Source: a virus. Taken from it: 40,284 nt of DNA. The notes under the pieces are model-generated. The model saw nothing but the letters and a program-made list of their open reading frames with translations, ran no database searches and was not told where the DNA came from. The position numbers and the translations under genes were made by a program. The stretch spans positions 1 through 40,284 of the IMG/VR virus record IMGVR_UViG_3300010935_000123; one strand, given 5' to 3'. Positions 29,143-37,121 of the stretch are shown in pieces. Each line of letters starts with the position of its first letter. Position 1 is the stretch's first letter.

Positions 29143-31109
29143 AGAGTAATAAACCCATCCATTTCTATATTTGATACTACTTTATCCAAGACTAAGTTGT
29201 TACGAACTGCGAAGCCTAAGCCACTTCCACCAAGGCTAGAGAATAGTTGATAGAAGCCTGTATCAGTAAATGCTCCGCTATAAACTACCCATGGGCTATA
29301 TACCCATGGGGTTCCTGTAGAAGCATTACGATACCCTAGGCGCATACGATTAGGGAATGTCTCCCATTGGGCACAATACTGTAGAGTGTCTCCTAGCAAA
29401 TAAGAGGGCTGTGTTATAGTTGCTTGTGTCTGTGTATCCTTTAAGGCTAAATCAGTCAACCAAGCTTGTAATAGTAGTGTAGAATTGTCTGCAAGTGTAG
29501 TTATTGGGTCATTAGTATTACCATGCTGTGATAGGTCATGCTCTGCAACAAGGGATATAAATAGAGTACCCTCAGCTTGAGGAAAAAAGCTAGAAGGGTA
29601 CTTAACCATACCACGTTCTTCATAGCGTGTGCCTACTCCGAAAGATGATGCAGCTGTGCCAGGCTCAATACTAAAGCCTGTAACAATAACAGTGCCTAAG
29701 GTTTGCGGAGGTAGTCCAATCTCATCCGTTTCCTTTCCTAAGTGCATATGTATCTGCCCAGAGGGAGGAGCTATAAAAGGTATTGTGACTCTAGTGAACC
29801 TTGTAGTGGATAGGGTAGTTAGATTCCTACGTGTTGATACAGGCATCGTATTAGTGTTAGTCGTGTCATTTATACATACTACAAGATTTGTAGCCGTACC
29901 TAGTTTTGCATAAAAAGATATAACATAGGGTGCCCCAATAGTAAGACTAGCATATTTCCTAAAGGTGTCCCAGAGTGTGGTATTACCAAAGGATATAGTA
30001 GTAGCTGTTAAGGCTCCATCTAAACCTATGGCACTATTATGTGCTACCGTAGTTGGGCTATTTACGAGAGTTACTGGCAACTGTAGAGGTGAAACAATTG
30101 GGTTAGTAAAAGCCCTCTCTATTATATGTCCATAATGTGGGTTATATAAGCCTTGGTCAATCCAATCAGTAACACCTATATCTGTTAGCAGTGTAGTCCC
30201 ATTAGTTGTACCTCCAAGTGCGCTAGTGTACCAACGCCCTCCATCCTCACGGCTTCCCCCAGAGGCTATTACTTGTCCTGTTGCATAACGCTGTACATCT
30301 CGTAGTAGCTTCTCATTGAATAGGCTATAGCTTGGATGGAGGGGGTTGCCTTTTATAGCTTTAGCTGCACAGAACTTCACATTCTCTAAGGACGCCCCTG
30401 TATCATAAAATGAGGTATCTAGGAAAAGTGTTAAGCCTGCTGGGACTTGAGTAGTATATACAATAATATCATTGTAATAGTAGTTTACTGTTGTCCCTAT
30501 ATACTCAATAGCTATAGTATCTCCAGGCTGCGCGGCGTCTAGTGTAGCTATGTAACTCCCAAGTTCCAATACCTTTAAGATACCTAGCTCACGGTAGATA
30601 GCGTAATCTAAAGATGTATAGGAAGCATCAGTGAGGGGGTCGGTATTTAGGGCTAACATATGATATGCTTGGATACCTATAGTAACTTCAACATAGGCAC
30701 CACCTGTAAAGCTATTACTTGAATAAGCACTAGCATTCCAATTAGCACCACCTGCTATCTTAGTAATAGTATCACCTACGATAGAGATATTTGCAGGGGT
30801 TAAGGCTACAAGAGATAGTGGAGGAGTAGAGGCATTGTCATCGTCCTGCCAGTTGCCTGTATAGCGTCCTCCAGCTACACGATGCACATCCGCAGGAACA
30901 CTTTTAAGCAAGCCCTTCCAGTCAAAATAGCTAGCTCCGAACTGCCGGATAGTAGGACTAGCTACGTTACCATGGGTATCAAATAGTTTAAGGATATTAT
31001 GAAAAAACAGTACCTTAGCTGCCTGTGTAATAGTGCCTAGATTTACCTGTGTAATAGTACCTAGACGTACCTTACCAAGTTGCCCTAATTCTAATAGATT
31101 AAGTAGCAT
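29139..31109 (-). CDS. Tail fibre/receptor-binding-like protein, 656 aa
   Basis: The N-terminal 60 residues begin with short LGxITQ repeats that may attach to the virion. The middle has lectin-like beta sequence (FTGGAYVEVTIGIQAYHMLAL, IDYIGTTVNYYYND-type). The SIEPGTAASSF motif near residue 490 matches the common 'E-x-G-x2-A-T-S-[FY]' signature of phage fibre domains with a concanavalin A-like fold. This makes host recognition its likely role. No pectate-lyase or sialidase motif is evident. There is no clear ribosome site, so translation is probably coupled to the gene upstream. Confidence 0.68.
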   Translation of the reverse strand: MLLNLLELGQLGKVRLGTITQVNLGTITQAAKVLFFHNILKLFDTHGNVASPTIRQFGASYFDWKGLLKSVPADVHRVAGGRYTGNWQDDDNASTPPLSLVALTPANISIVGDTITKIAGGANWNASAYSSNSFTGGAYVEVTIGIQAYHMLALNTDPLTDASYTSLDYAIYRELGILKVLELGSYIATLDAAQPGDTIAIEYIGTTVNYYYNDIIVYTTQVPAGLTLFLDTSFYDTGASLENVKFCAAKAIKGNPLHPSYSLFNEKLLRDVQRYATGQVIASGGSREDGGRWYTSALGGTTNGTTLLTDIGVTDWIDQGLYNPHYGHIIERAFTNPIVSPLQLPVTLVNSPTTVAHNSAIGLDGALTATTISFGNTTLWDTFRKYASLTIGAPYVISFYAKLGTATNLVVCINDTTNTNTMPVSTRRNLTTLSTTRFTRVTIPFIAPPSGQIHMHLGKETDEIGLPPQTLGTVIVTGFSIEPGTAASSFGVGTRYEERGMVKYPSSFFPQAEGTLFISLVAEHDLSQHGNTNDPITTLADNSTLLLQAWLTDLALKDTQTQATITQPSYLLGDTLQYCAQWETFPNRMRLGYRNASTGTPWVYSPWVVYSGAFTDTGFYQLFSSLGGSGLGFAVRNNLVLDKVVSNIEMDGFITL

Positions 31110-31113
31110 AAGT

Positions 31114-31437
31114 TTACACGGCTGTTAGGAACAGCTGGAAAGCATTTGTGCTAATGGCACTCACAATACCGTTCTTTGGAAGCCAGTATGCTTTAGCTAC
31201 ACCAGCCTTTAGAGGCAATCCACCAGGCATGCCTGCTACAGGTACGGTAGCTGCTCCTGTGCCTAGTGCAATATAGCAATCAGCGGTACTTACAAATTCA
31301 TAAAATCCGCTTTCTATTGCAGGGGTAGCATTAACTATAGCCCCTGTAGCACTAATAATAGTTTCTGTATTACCATTAGCTGGTAGCTTAAAACCAGGAA
31401 GTAGTTCACCTGTTAAGTTGTCATTACCCTGCGCCAT
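31114..31437 (-). CDS. Small virion-type beta protein, 107 aa (paralogue of 27340-27726)
   Basis: Contains YEFVSTADCYIALG and YWLPKNGIVSAIS, the same pattern as the product of 27340-27726. It is Gly/Ala-rich and probably an Ig-like or beta-sandwich domain. AGGGG precedes the ATG, which overlaps the end of the connector-like gene by 14 bases. The position between connector and fibre suggests a decoration or adaptor protein. Confidence 0.6.
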   Translation of the reverse strand: MAQGNDNLTGELLPGFKLPANGNTETIISATGAIVNATPAIESGFYEFVSTADCYIALGTGAATVPVAGMPGGLPLKAGVAKAYWLPKNGIVSAISTNAFQLFLTAV

Positions 31438-32020
31438 TTGAAACCCCTATTACACCATTATCTATACTACCATCGTTTATAATCTCTTGCATTCTAATAG
31501 CCGTACCACGTTCTAGAGCTATTGCACTGTTTTCATCACCTGTAATACGAAATACCTTAGCAGCTAGTAAATCAATAACTACATCTTGGTAGTTGTCTAA
31601 TACCCAATTAGTCTCTGCATCACCTACTAAAGTGGCTGGATGTGCATAATAACCATAAGCTAATGTAGTTGTGATATGGGCTACTTGAATCCTAACTACT
31701 AAGTTATTGCCACTTCTATAGAAGCAATTTACTACCTCTCGTCCATTAAGCATAGCCCGTTTTGGGTTAAGTTCTGTTAGAAAGGCAAATACATTAGAAG
31801 GTCTTAGGTAAGCCACCTTACGGAAATCAGTGGCTAGAGGTATCAGATAGGCTGTAGCTGTTCCTGATACCGTTAAAGGTAGCTCAACTAAGGTTTCTGG
31901 AAAGTCTCTAAGTGACGCAATAGAGCGAATAATAGAGTTGGCTGTAGCCCTAATATAAGACTCTTTATCCACACGAGCTGTTATATCTATTACTGTATAT
32001 ACTACGTCACCTAGAGCCAT
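31424..32020 (-). CDS. Head-tail adaptor / tail tubular protein A-like, 198 aa
   Basis: It has an N-terminal helix, a central beta region, and a C-terminal helical part (NWVLDNYQDVVIDLLAAKVFRITGDENSAIALERGTAI). Length and order (capsid, small gene, this, tail) match podoviral gp11/gp4-type adaptors that seal the portal and bind the nozzle. TAGGAG precedes the start. The call is based on layout and general sequence character rather than a diagnostic motif. Confidence 0.65.
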   Translation of the reverse strand: MALGDVVYTVIDITARVDKESYIRATANSIIRSIASLRDFPETLVELPLTVSGTATAYLIPLATDFRKVAYLRPSNVFAFLTELNPKRAMLNGREVVNCFYRSGNNLVVRIQVAHITTTLAYGYYAHPATLVGDAETNWVLDNYQDVVIDLLAAKVFRITGDENSAIALERGTAIRMQEIINDGSIDNGVIGVSNGAG

Positions 32021-32023
32021 TTG

Positions 32024-32365
32024 CTATACTCCTACGGTTTCATCTACCAATCTAGTATGCTCAGCGAACTCCCGCAACCATTCAATTTCACTAGGCTTGC
32101 TAGTCAAATATGGCAAGGTGACTTCTTTACCGTTTGGAAGGCTAGTAGTAATCAAGGACTCTGGATGCTTAGCCTCGAACAACACTTCTCCTTTAGTAGG
32201 TTTAAGTTGGGCAGGTGCTGGTGTAGTATCTACCCCTACAATAGCCACTTGCGCAGTCTCCTGTGCAATCTTTACCACATCTGCTTCTTCCGTAATAGCC
32301 GCAGGATTACCCCTAGCTAGCCGAGCTGTAATAGACATATCTACGGGCTTGGTTGTATCAGTCAT
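32024..32365 (-). CDS. Hypothetical virion-region protein, 113 aa
   Basis: Starts with TAGGAG at good spacing, directly downstream of the capsid terminator. Its N-terminal half is Ala/Thr-rich and acidic, and the second half contains KPTKGEVLFEAKHPESLI and LPNGKEVTLPYLTSKPSEIEWLREFAEH. The family is not recognised. A role as a head decoration or connector accessory is inferred from its place between capsid and adaptor genes. Confidence 0.6.
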   Translation of the reverse strand: MTDTTKPVDMSITARLARGNPAAITEEADVVKIAQETAQVAIVGVDTTPAPAQLKPTKGEVLFEAKHPESLITTSLPNGKEVTLPYLTSKPSEIEWLREFAEHTRLVDETVGV

Positions 32366-32385
32366 ATCAATTTCTCCTAAAGTTA

Positions 32386-32422
32386 TAAATAAAAAGGGCA
32401 GGAAGGGGTCAACTACCTGCCC
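32386..32422 (-). terminator. Rho-independent terminator after the major capsid gene
   Basis: On the - strand GGGCAGG and CCTGCCC (32416-32422 and 32396-32402 in + coordinates) form a seven-bp GC stem with a 13-base loop. TTTTTATTT follows. It starts eight bases after the capsid stop. Partial termination here would raise capsid mRNA over downstream tail mRNA, as after T7 gene 10. Confidence 0.82.
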
Positions 32423-32429
32423 AGCTTAA

Positions 32430-33638
32430 TCAGCCTGCGATACCCGCAGTTAGTCCAGTAATTACACCACATGAGGCTGGGTTAATAACCTCACAAGCAA
32501 ATTCACTGGTCAAGCTTCCGCCTAAAGCATCCTGTCCTAGCAACGCATTCTTGCCACCAATGCCATATTCTTCTAACTTAGCATCACGACCTTCCATATA
32601 AGCTAGTCGAATGGCTGGTAGGTCTACCACAACCATAGTGCCTACTAGTGCAGGAGAATCATTAAACATTGGATGCTCGATTAAGCGAATAGTTCCCTTA
32701 TAGAACTTAATGGTAGTGAAGGATAACCCAAAGGTAGTCTCAGAAGACATGATTTCGACTACGCCATTCAAGCGACCAATATCATTCAAGACACGCATAG
32801 ACTGGGCATCTACGAAAGCTACACGAGATTTAGTATTGCCCATGTCAGAGGAGTACTTAAACATAGTTTCTAGCATGGCTACCAATTGGGTATAGCTAGT
32901 AGTGGCTCCAGCTAGTTTAATATTTGTAGGGGCATACTGATATACAGAATCAATCAAACCCTGCGTAGCATGTTCTAACTGCCCAGATACCCCAATTACT
33001 GGGGCTAAGGGTTGCCCAAAGAATAAGGCAGATTCCATATCACCTGCGTGCATTAGCATACAGTCCTTACGTGATTCAGATACGTTACCATAGCCCGCTT
33101 CTGTAAGGCTAGCACGAGCAGTATCCGCTACTGCCCAAGCATTACGAAAGATTTGGGTATAATTAGGTACGTATGTAGAGGTAATAGCACGAGCCGTAGG
33201 ACGGTTAGACCCTTCAGCGTGAGCATTACCTACTCCTGCTAATACATCAGTAGCACCAATGGCGCCTGCTAAGATACGACCATATGCACGAGCCACTGTA
33301 ATAGTAGTAGCGCTATTTACAGTAGTAACACGAATAATCTCACGTGTAATAGGTACTTGGAAAAGCATACCTGGTACAATACCAGCTGAAGATACTACCG
33401 TAAGGACGGTTGCAGCCGCTACTGCCCCTGCAGCCATAGTAACTACAGGAAATGTAAAGGTCTTAGTAAAGTACCCATGAGTAGCAGATACAGCACGACC
33501 TTTCTTAGTCTGTGCGGTAAGTGCGAACAGAGGTGCAGTACCGTTAGGGAATAGGCGTAGAATCGCTTGATTAAAACTACGCGTGTTAAGTTGAGCGGGG
33601 TTGAAGCTGGCGTTAAAGACACCTGTTACTGCTGGCAT
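32430..33638 (-). CDS. Major capsid protein, 402 aa
   Basis: The product follows the scaffold gene. It has the length and layout of an HK97-fold shell protein. The N-terminal arm (PAQLNTRSFNQAILRLFPNG) and the central segment ending FRNAWAVADTARASL are as in podoviral or SU10-like shells. The C-terminal domain has VAFVDAQSMRVLNDIGRL and MVVVDLPAIRLAYMEG. A stand-alone terminator follows the gene, as expected for the most abundant virion protein. The start is supported by AGGAGA. The fold assignment is inference; the call as shell protein is strong from context. Confidence 0.85.
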   Translation of the reverse strand: MPAVTGVFNASFNPAQLNTRSFNQAILRLFPNGTAPLFALTAQTKKGRAVSATHGYFTKTFTFPVVTMAAGAVAAATVLTVVSSAGIVPGMLFQVPITREIIRVTTVNSATTITVARAYGRILAGAIGATDVLAGVGNAHAEGSNRPTARAITSTYVPNYTQIFRNAWAVADTARASLTEAGYGNVSESRKDCMLMHAGDMESALFFGQPLAPVIGVSGQLEHATQGLIDSVYQYAPTNIKLAGATTSYTQLVAMLETMFKYSSDMGNTKSRVAFVDAQSMRVLNDIGRLNGVVEIMSSETTFGLSFTTIKFYKGTIRLIEHPMFNDSPALVGTMVVVDLPAIRLAYMEGRDAKLEEYGIGGKNALLGQDALGGSLTSEFACEVINPASCGVITGLTAGIAG

Positions 33639-33653
33639 AATAGTCTCCTAGAC

Positions 33654-34373
33654 TTAGTTATCTTGATTTAATAAGTCCGCAAAATCTACCGATTCTGGTA
33701 GTTTCGGTTGCTGGGCTTGTGTAGTTCCAGACAGTTGACTGCCTAAGTCTTTAAGGTAGCTATTAGCTTGTTTAGCAACCCAAGCAGCATCTGCTGTAGG
33801 GTATTGTTTACGAAGAGCCGTAGAGACTCTATCTAGTTCTGCCCGTATTACGGGATGGTCTGCATTGGGTAGTCTACCTACCTCTTGTGAGGTCAGCTTA
33901 GCATCAACGCTAGCTGCAATTGTAGGCTGGTAGCTATCAAAGCGTTGGTCTAAATTCTGGTTCATTAAGGCTGCGTTATGCTGCATAGCTGTACGGTAAC
34001 TGTTACCTGCTACTTGTTGCATAGCTGCAATTATACTTTTAGGGTCACCAGAGGCTATGCCTTGCTGAACTTCAGGAGATAAGCCTGCCATGAAATCAAT
34101 GCTAGGTATTACCTTATCCAGTAGTTCATTAGTCATTTGCATGTGTTGGCTGCCTGGGGTCTTTGTAGCATCTGCCTTTTCATCTATCTTATATAAGTCT
34201 TTGAAAGCGTCAAGTGGGTTAGTAGGGGATTTTGAGGCATCAGGATTTGAGGGGTCTGCTACTCCACTAGCTGCTGGGTCTGCTGGACTCATACCATCAG
34301 GTTTAATCTGGTCTTTGGCTGTGGCAGCCTCAGGCTGTGCCTGTGCAGGCGCGTTAAATAGTTTCTTAAACAT
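33654..34373 (-). CDS. Scaffolding protein, 239 aa
   Basis: The sequence is acidic and Pro/Asp/Ala-rich at the N-terminus and helical after about residue 75, with no enzymatic motif. It directly precedes the capsid gene and is the usual length for a podoviral scaffold. AAAGGAGA precedes the ATG. Scaffold C-termini usually have a basic helix-turn-helix, but here the end is DFADLLNQDN, so the capsid-binding site may lie elsewhere. Confidence 0.75.
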   Translation of the reverse strand: MFKKLFNAPAQAQPEAATAKDQIKPDGMSPADPAASGVADPSNPDASKSPTNPLDAFKDLYKIDEKADATKTPGSQHMQMTNELLDKVIPSIDFMAGLSPEVQQGIASGDPKSIIAAMQQVAGNSYRTAMQHNAALMNQNLDQRFDSYQPTIAASVDAKLTSQEVGRLPNADHPVIRAELDRVSTALRKQYPTADAAWVAKQANSYLKDLGSQLSGTTQAQQPKLPESVDFADLLNQDN

Positions 34374-34375
34374 TG

Positions 34376-34642
34376 TTACTCTCCTTTAGAGTGTGGGATA
34401 TAAACATCAGTAGATAGTAAACTATCTAGTATATACTCTTGTCCAGCTACATAGGCATTAGAAGCTATTAAGTCATTAGCTGTAGTACCTAATGGTTCAA
34501 GAGTAGAATTTGTTAAAGCCATATGCTTTAGTGATTGTAGGTAGGAAACTACCATGGGCTGTCCTAACATGCCCCTTATAATAGCTTGTTCTTCTTTAGT
34601 AAATAGCCATGGTATAGCCGCTACACTATCATCAACCTTCAT
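34376..34642 (-). CDS. Hypothetical protein, 88 aa
   Basis: It has a strong AAGGAGG ribosome site and overlaps the next gene by four bases. The protein is mostly helical, with SVAAIPWLFTKEEQAIIRGMLG near the N-terminus. No recognised family. It sits between the conserved 95-aa protein and the scaffold and may be a minor head or regulatory protein. Confidence 0.6.
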   Translation of the reverse strand: MKVDDSVAAIPWLFTKEEQAIIRGMLGQPMVVSYLQSLKHMALTNSTLEPLGTTANDLIASNAYVAGQEYILDSLLSTDVYIPHSKGE

Positions 34643-34926
34643 ACTTCCACCTCCTTATCATAAGTAGCCTTGAATATATCAAGCTTGCATGGATATATTT
34701 CTCCCTGTATGCCTGTTATTAGCATATCTCCTTTATGGAACTCCATTCTCCCTTCTAGGGTAGGTATAGAGTAGCAGTCCTTGCCATCCCGTAGTATAAG
34801 CTGATTAGCATACTTGAAGGCATGAGGCAGCCCATTTATCAGTAAAGGCTTAGATTTCATACCATGGGCTACTAATTCATCGAAGGTGATAGCCTCTATA
34901 GTTACGGGCTTCTTTGTATATCTCAT
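34639..34926 (-). CDS. Conserved phage protein of the 'RYxKKPVxIEA' type, 95 aa
   Basis: RYTKKPVTIEAITFDEL, then IPTLEGRMEFHKGDMLITGIQGEIYPCKLDIFKATY, is the well-known pattern of a small protein found in very many phages, with an acidic middle and a conserved GD ... G-E-x-YPCK-x-DIF end. No accepted function is known to me. AAGGAG precedes the start, which follows the GC-rich gap 34927-35152. Confidence 0.72.
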   Translation of the reverse strand: MRYTKKPVTIEAITFDELVAHGMKSKPLLINGLPHAFKYANQLILRDGKDCYSIPTLEGRMEFHKGDMLITGIQGEIYPCKLDIFKATYDKEVEV

Positions 34927-35152
34927 ATCATCTCCTTATTGTTTAATTCCATTACGCCTCTTATTGCCCCTGCTACCCCTAATGCTCTCATAGCCGTTAT
35001 GTTCGTAAAGGGGTCGTATCAGCCCATAAAATGCTAGCGCATTTTCTAGCAGACACTCAGCAAGCTGCCCCCTTGACTAACCTAACTAGCTATGATTTCG
35101 CAGGGGCAGCCGAAGCATGGCGAGGCTCCATTGCCGTGTACGGGGGCGTTTT
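34927..35152. other. GC-rich intergenic gap in late operon
   Basis: This 226-base gap between portal and small genes has no ORF with a ribosome site and is visibly GC-richer than its surroundings, especially 35060-35150. It holds an AAAATGC-TAGC-GCATTTT stem (35028-35045), a long-range CTGCCCC/GGGGCAG pair (35065-35071 with 35103-35109), and a CCGTGTACGG dyad followed on the + strand by GGGCG and a T6 run near 35150. It may be a structured RNA or a regulatory element. Confidence 0.5.
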
Positions 35153-37111
35153 TTATCCGCTAGGCTGGTCATTCGGCGCGCCCCCTTGTTGTGCCTGTTG
35201 TGCCTGAACCTGTTTAATCATATCCCCTAGAAAGGGCATGGCGGCAGCTATGATAGCTTCCTTAGAGGCAGGGTCATACTGGTATTGCTGTAGATTCCTA
35301 ACGCCTATTAAGCTCATTAGGTGTGCAAACATATCAGGCATATTGTAGCCCGCAGATATAGCAGGTATCTGCTGTAAGGTTTGAAAGGCTACCTGTAGTT
35401 GATTAGAGTCTGCTAACTTACTCTTAGGAGTCTCTCCATCAGCTATCTTAAACTCTAGTATAGCATCTACAAAGTCTGAAGGTTTTACAGTATGTAAGTC
35501 ACCTGTATTAAAGCTAAGGGCGGTAATGCTATCCTTATTAGCTAGTATGTTAAGCTTAATAACATCCTTAAGAGGTAGGAAGATATGCACCTCCATCATC
35601 ATAGCTACTAGCCTAGAACGACTACTACTATTATTATCAATGGATTGGAACTCTCCTAATGTACGGTTACCCTTAACAGTCTGCCCCTGCTTAAAGGGGT
35701 TAACCCCAAATAGCATGTTAGATAGTTGCATAGTCTGCTGTAGGTCTTGCATAGCCCCTACGGTAGAACCATCCTGAAATGGGATAGGTATATAAGCATC
35801 TCGTAAGGTTTTGCCCATTTTTAGATTACGTACAGGTATCTTAGCAGCTGGAACAGTAGAGTTAATATCCCCTTCATCGATTAGATTAGAGTCATAGATG
35901 CCTCTATCATTGATAGCCCGTTTTGCTCCACTTATCCGTACATTATATAAGTCACTGCCTGCTTGTTGAAAGGGAATCTGGGCTTCGCCTATACTTCTAG
36001 TCTGATAACTCAAACCATCTTCAATAGCTTGCCCTAATAGGATAGGTAGGCGGTCATGAGGCGTCTGCTCTGGTTGTGCATATATTAGAACCTGCTCATT
36101 CACTACCTGTAGCCGCCAAATTTGAGGAGTATTAGGCTTAGGGGAGATTATGCCATGTTCTTTAGGGATGATTCTAGCATAGATTGTGGCAACTTCATAC
36201 ATGTTACTATATCCAGGATATACACCCATGTCTCCTTTTTGCCCTTCTAGCCACTCTAACCAAGTTCCACCAGTCTGATAAGCTGTAGAGTTGATATAGG
36301 GGCTAATTTGTGGGGGTTCTACGTAGGTAATAGGCTTACCAGACACTGCACTAATGCCAGTCTCATTCTGTATAGCTTCCTTGATATTAAGTCCTATACC
36401 TTCTGCACTATACTTATTTAGTAACCGCTTCAAGGCTATTCTACCCATTAACTCTACATAGCCTGTATATTCTCCATCATCTGCTACACGACTAGGCTCT
36501 ACTCGGTAATCCCATATTAGATTATAAGGGTTAATGCGCTTAGTTGTGGTTAGCTTTTGAGGTTTAGCCAACTCCCCGTCATCAAAGGTTCCTGCGAATA
36601 GAGGGCTAAACTCTGACATTGACCCCCATCTAGCCTCTATAGCGCATAGATTATACTTAGCTGCATCTCGAAAGATGAGCTGCATCTCTCTACTATATCT
36701 ACCTTTTACAGCGTGGTTATCTACAATAGCCTCGAACTTCTCACTAAGCTCTTTATTTTTGGAAGACGCTACTACAGGGAACATAGGATACCCTGATAGG
36801 TACACGTCTGCTAGATGTGCCACTACAGAATCTACTTGACTAGCAATAATAGGAATCTGTACATCCTTAATAGGTAGCTTCTTTAGTAGGTCTACCCCAT
36901 CCATAGGTTGTGCGTCTTTGATTGGGATGGCTTTATAACAAGCATAGGCTACATCTACAGCGGTTAGTTTATCTGTGAATTGTATGAATCTACGCTTAGC
37001 TTCTAGCACAGCTGCTGCGTATTTAATTAGGCTCCCTGTAGCCGCAGCACTAAGTCTTAGTGCATTTCCTTCCTTTTTAGCCGGTACTACTGGTGGTTCT
37101 GTTATTGCCAT
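35153..37111 (-). CDS. Portal protein, 652 aa
   Basis: The gene follows TerL and has the length of a podoviral portal. The sequence is helical with a typical central region (RGIYDSNLIDEGDINSTVPAAK) and a Gln-rich C-terminus (MIKQVQAQQAQQGGAPNDQPSG) resembling portal barrel tails. Twelve subunits form the DNA entry ring that binds terminase and tail. TAGGAG precedes the ATG; the gap to TerL is ten bases. The Ala-rich N-terminus lacks any other known domain. Confidence 0.83.
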   Translation of the reverse strand: MAITEPPVVPAKKEGNALRLSAAATGSLIKYAAAVLEAKRRFIQFTDKLTAVDVAYACYKAIPIKDAQPMDGVDLLKKLPIKDVQIPIIASQVDSVVAHLADVYLSGYPMFPVVASSKNKELSEKFEAIVDNHAVKGRYSREMQLIFRDAAKYNLCAIEARWGSMSEFSPLFAGTFDDGELAKPQKLTTTKRINPYNLIWDYRVEPSRVADDGEYTGYVELMGRIALKRLLNKYSAEGIGLNIKEAIQNETGISAVSGKPITYVEPPQISPYINSTAYQTGGTWLEWLEGQKGDMGVYPGYSNMYEVATIYARIIPKEHGIISPKPNTPQIWRLQVVNEQVLIYAQPEQTPHDRLPILLGQAIEDGLSYQTRSIGEAQIPFQQAGSDLYNVRISGAKRAINDRGIYDSNLIDEGDINSTVPAAKIPVRNLKMGKTLRDAYIPIPFQDGSTVGAMQDLQQTMQLSNMLFGVNPFKQGQTVKGNRTLGEFQSIDNNSSSRSRLVAMMMEVHIFLPLKDVIKLNILANKDSITALSFNTGDLHTVKPSDFVDAILEFKIADGETPKSKLADSNQLQVAFQTLQQIPAISAGYNMPDMFAHLMSLIGVRNLQQYQYDPASKEAIIAAAMPFLGDMIKQVQAQQAQQGGAPNDQPSG

Positions 37112-37121
37112 GTTGGCACTC

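Noticed and set aside
34928-35000. 22-codon ORF on the - strand in the GC-rich gap (MRALGVAGAIRGVMEL...)
   Set aside because: It has no ribosome site and no supporting pattern beyond an overlap with the next start; too weak to annotate.
34940-35150. tRNA gene in the GC-rich gap
   Set aside because: I find no T-loop GGTTCGA-like sequence or cloverleaf with proper arms on either strand.
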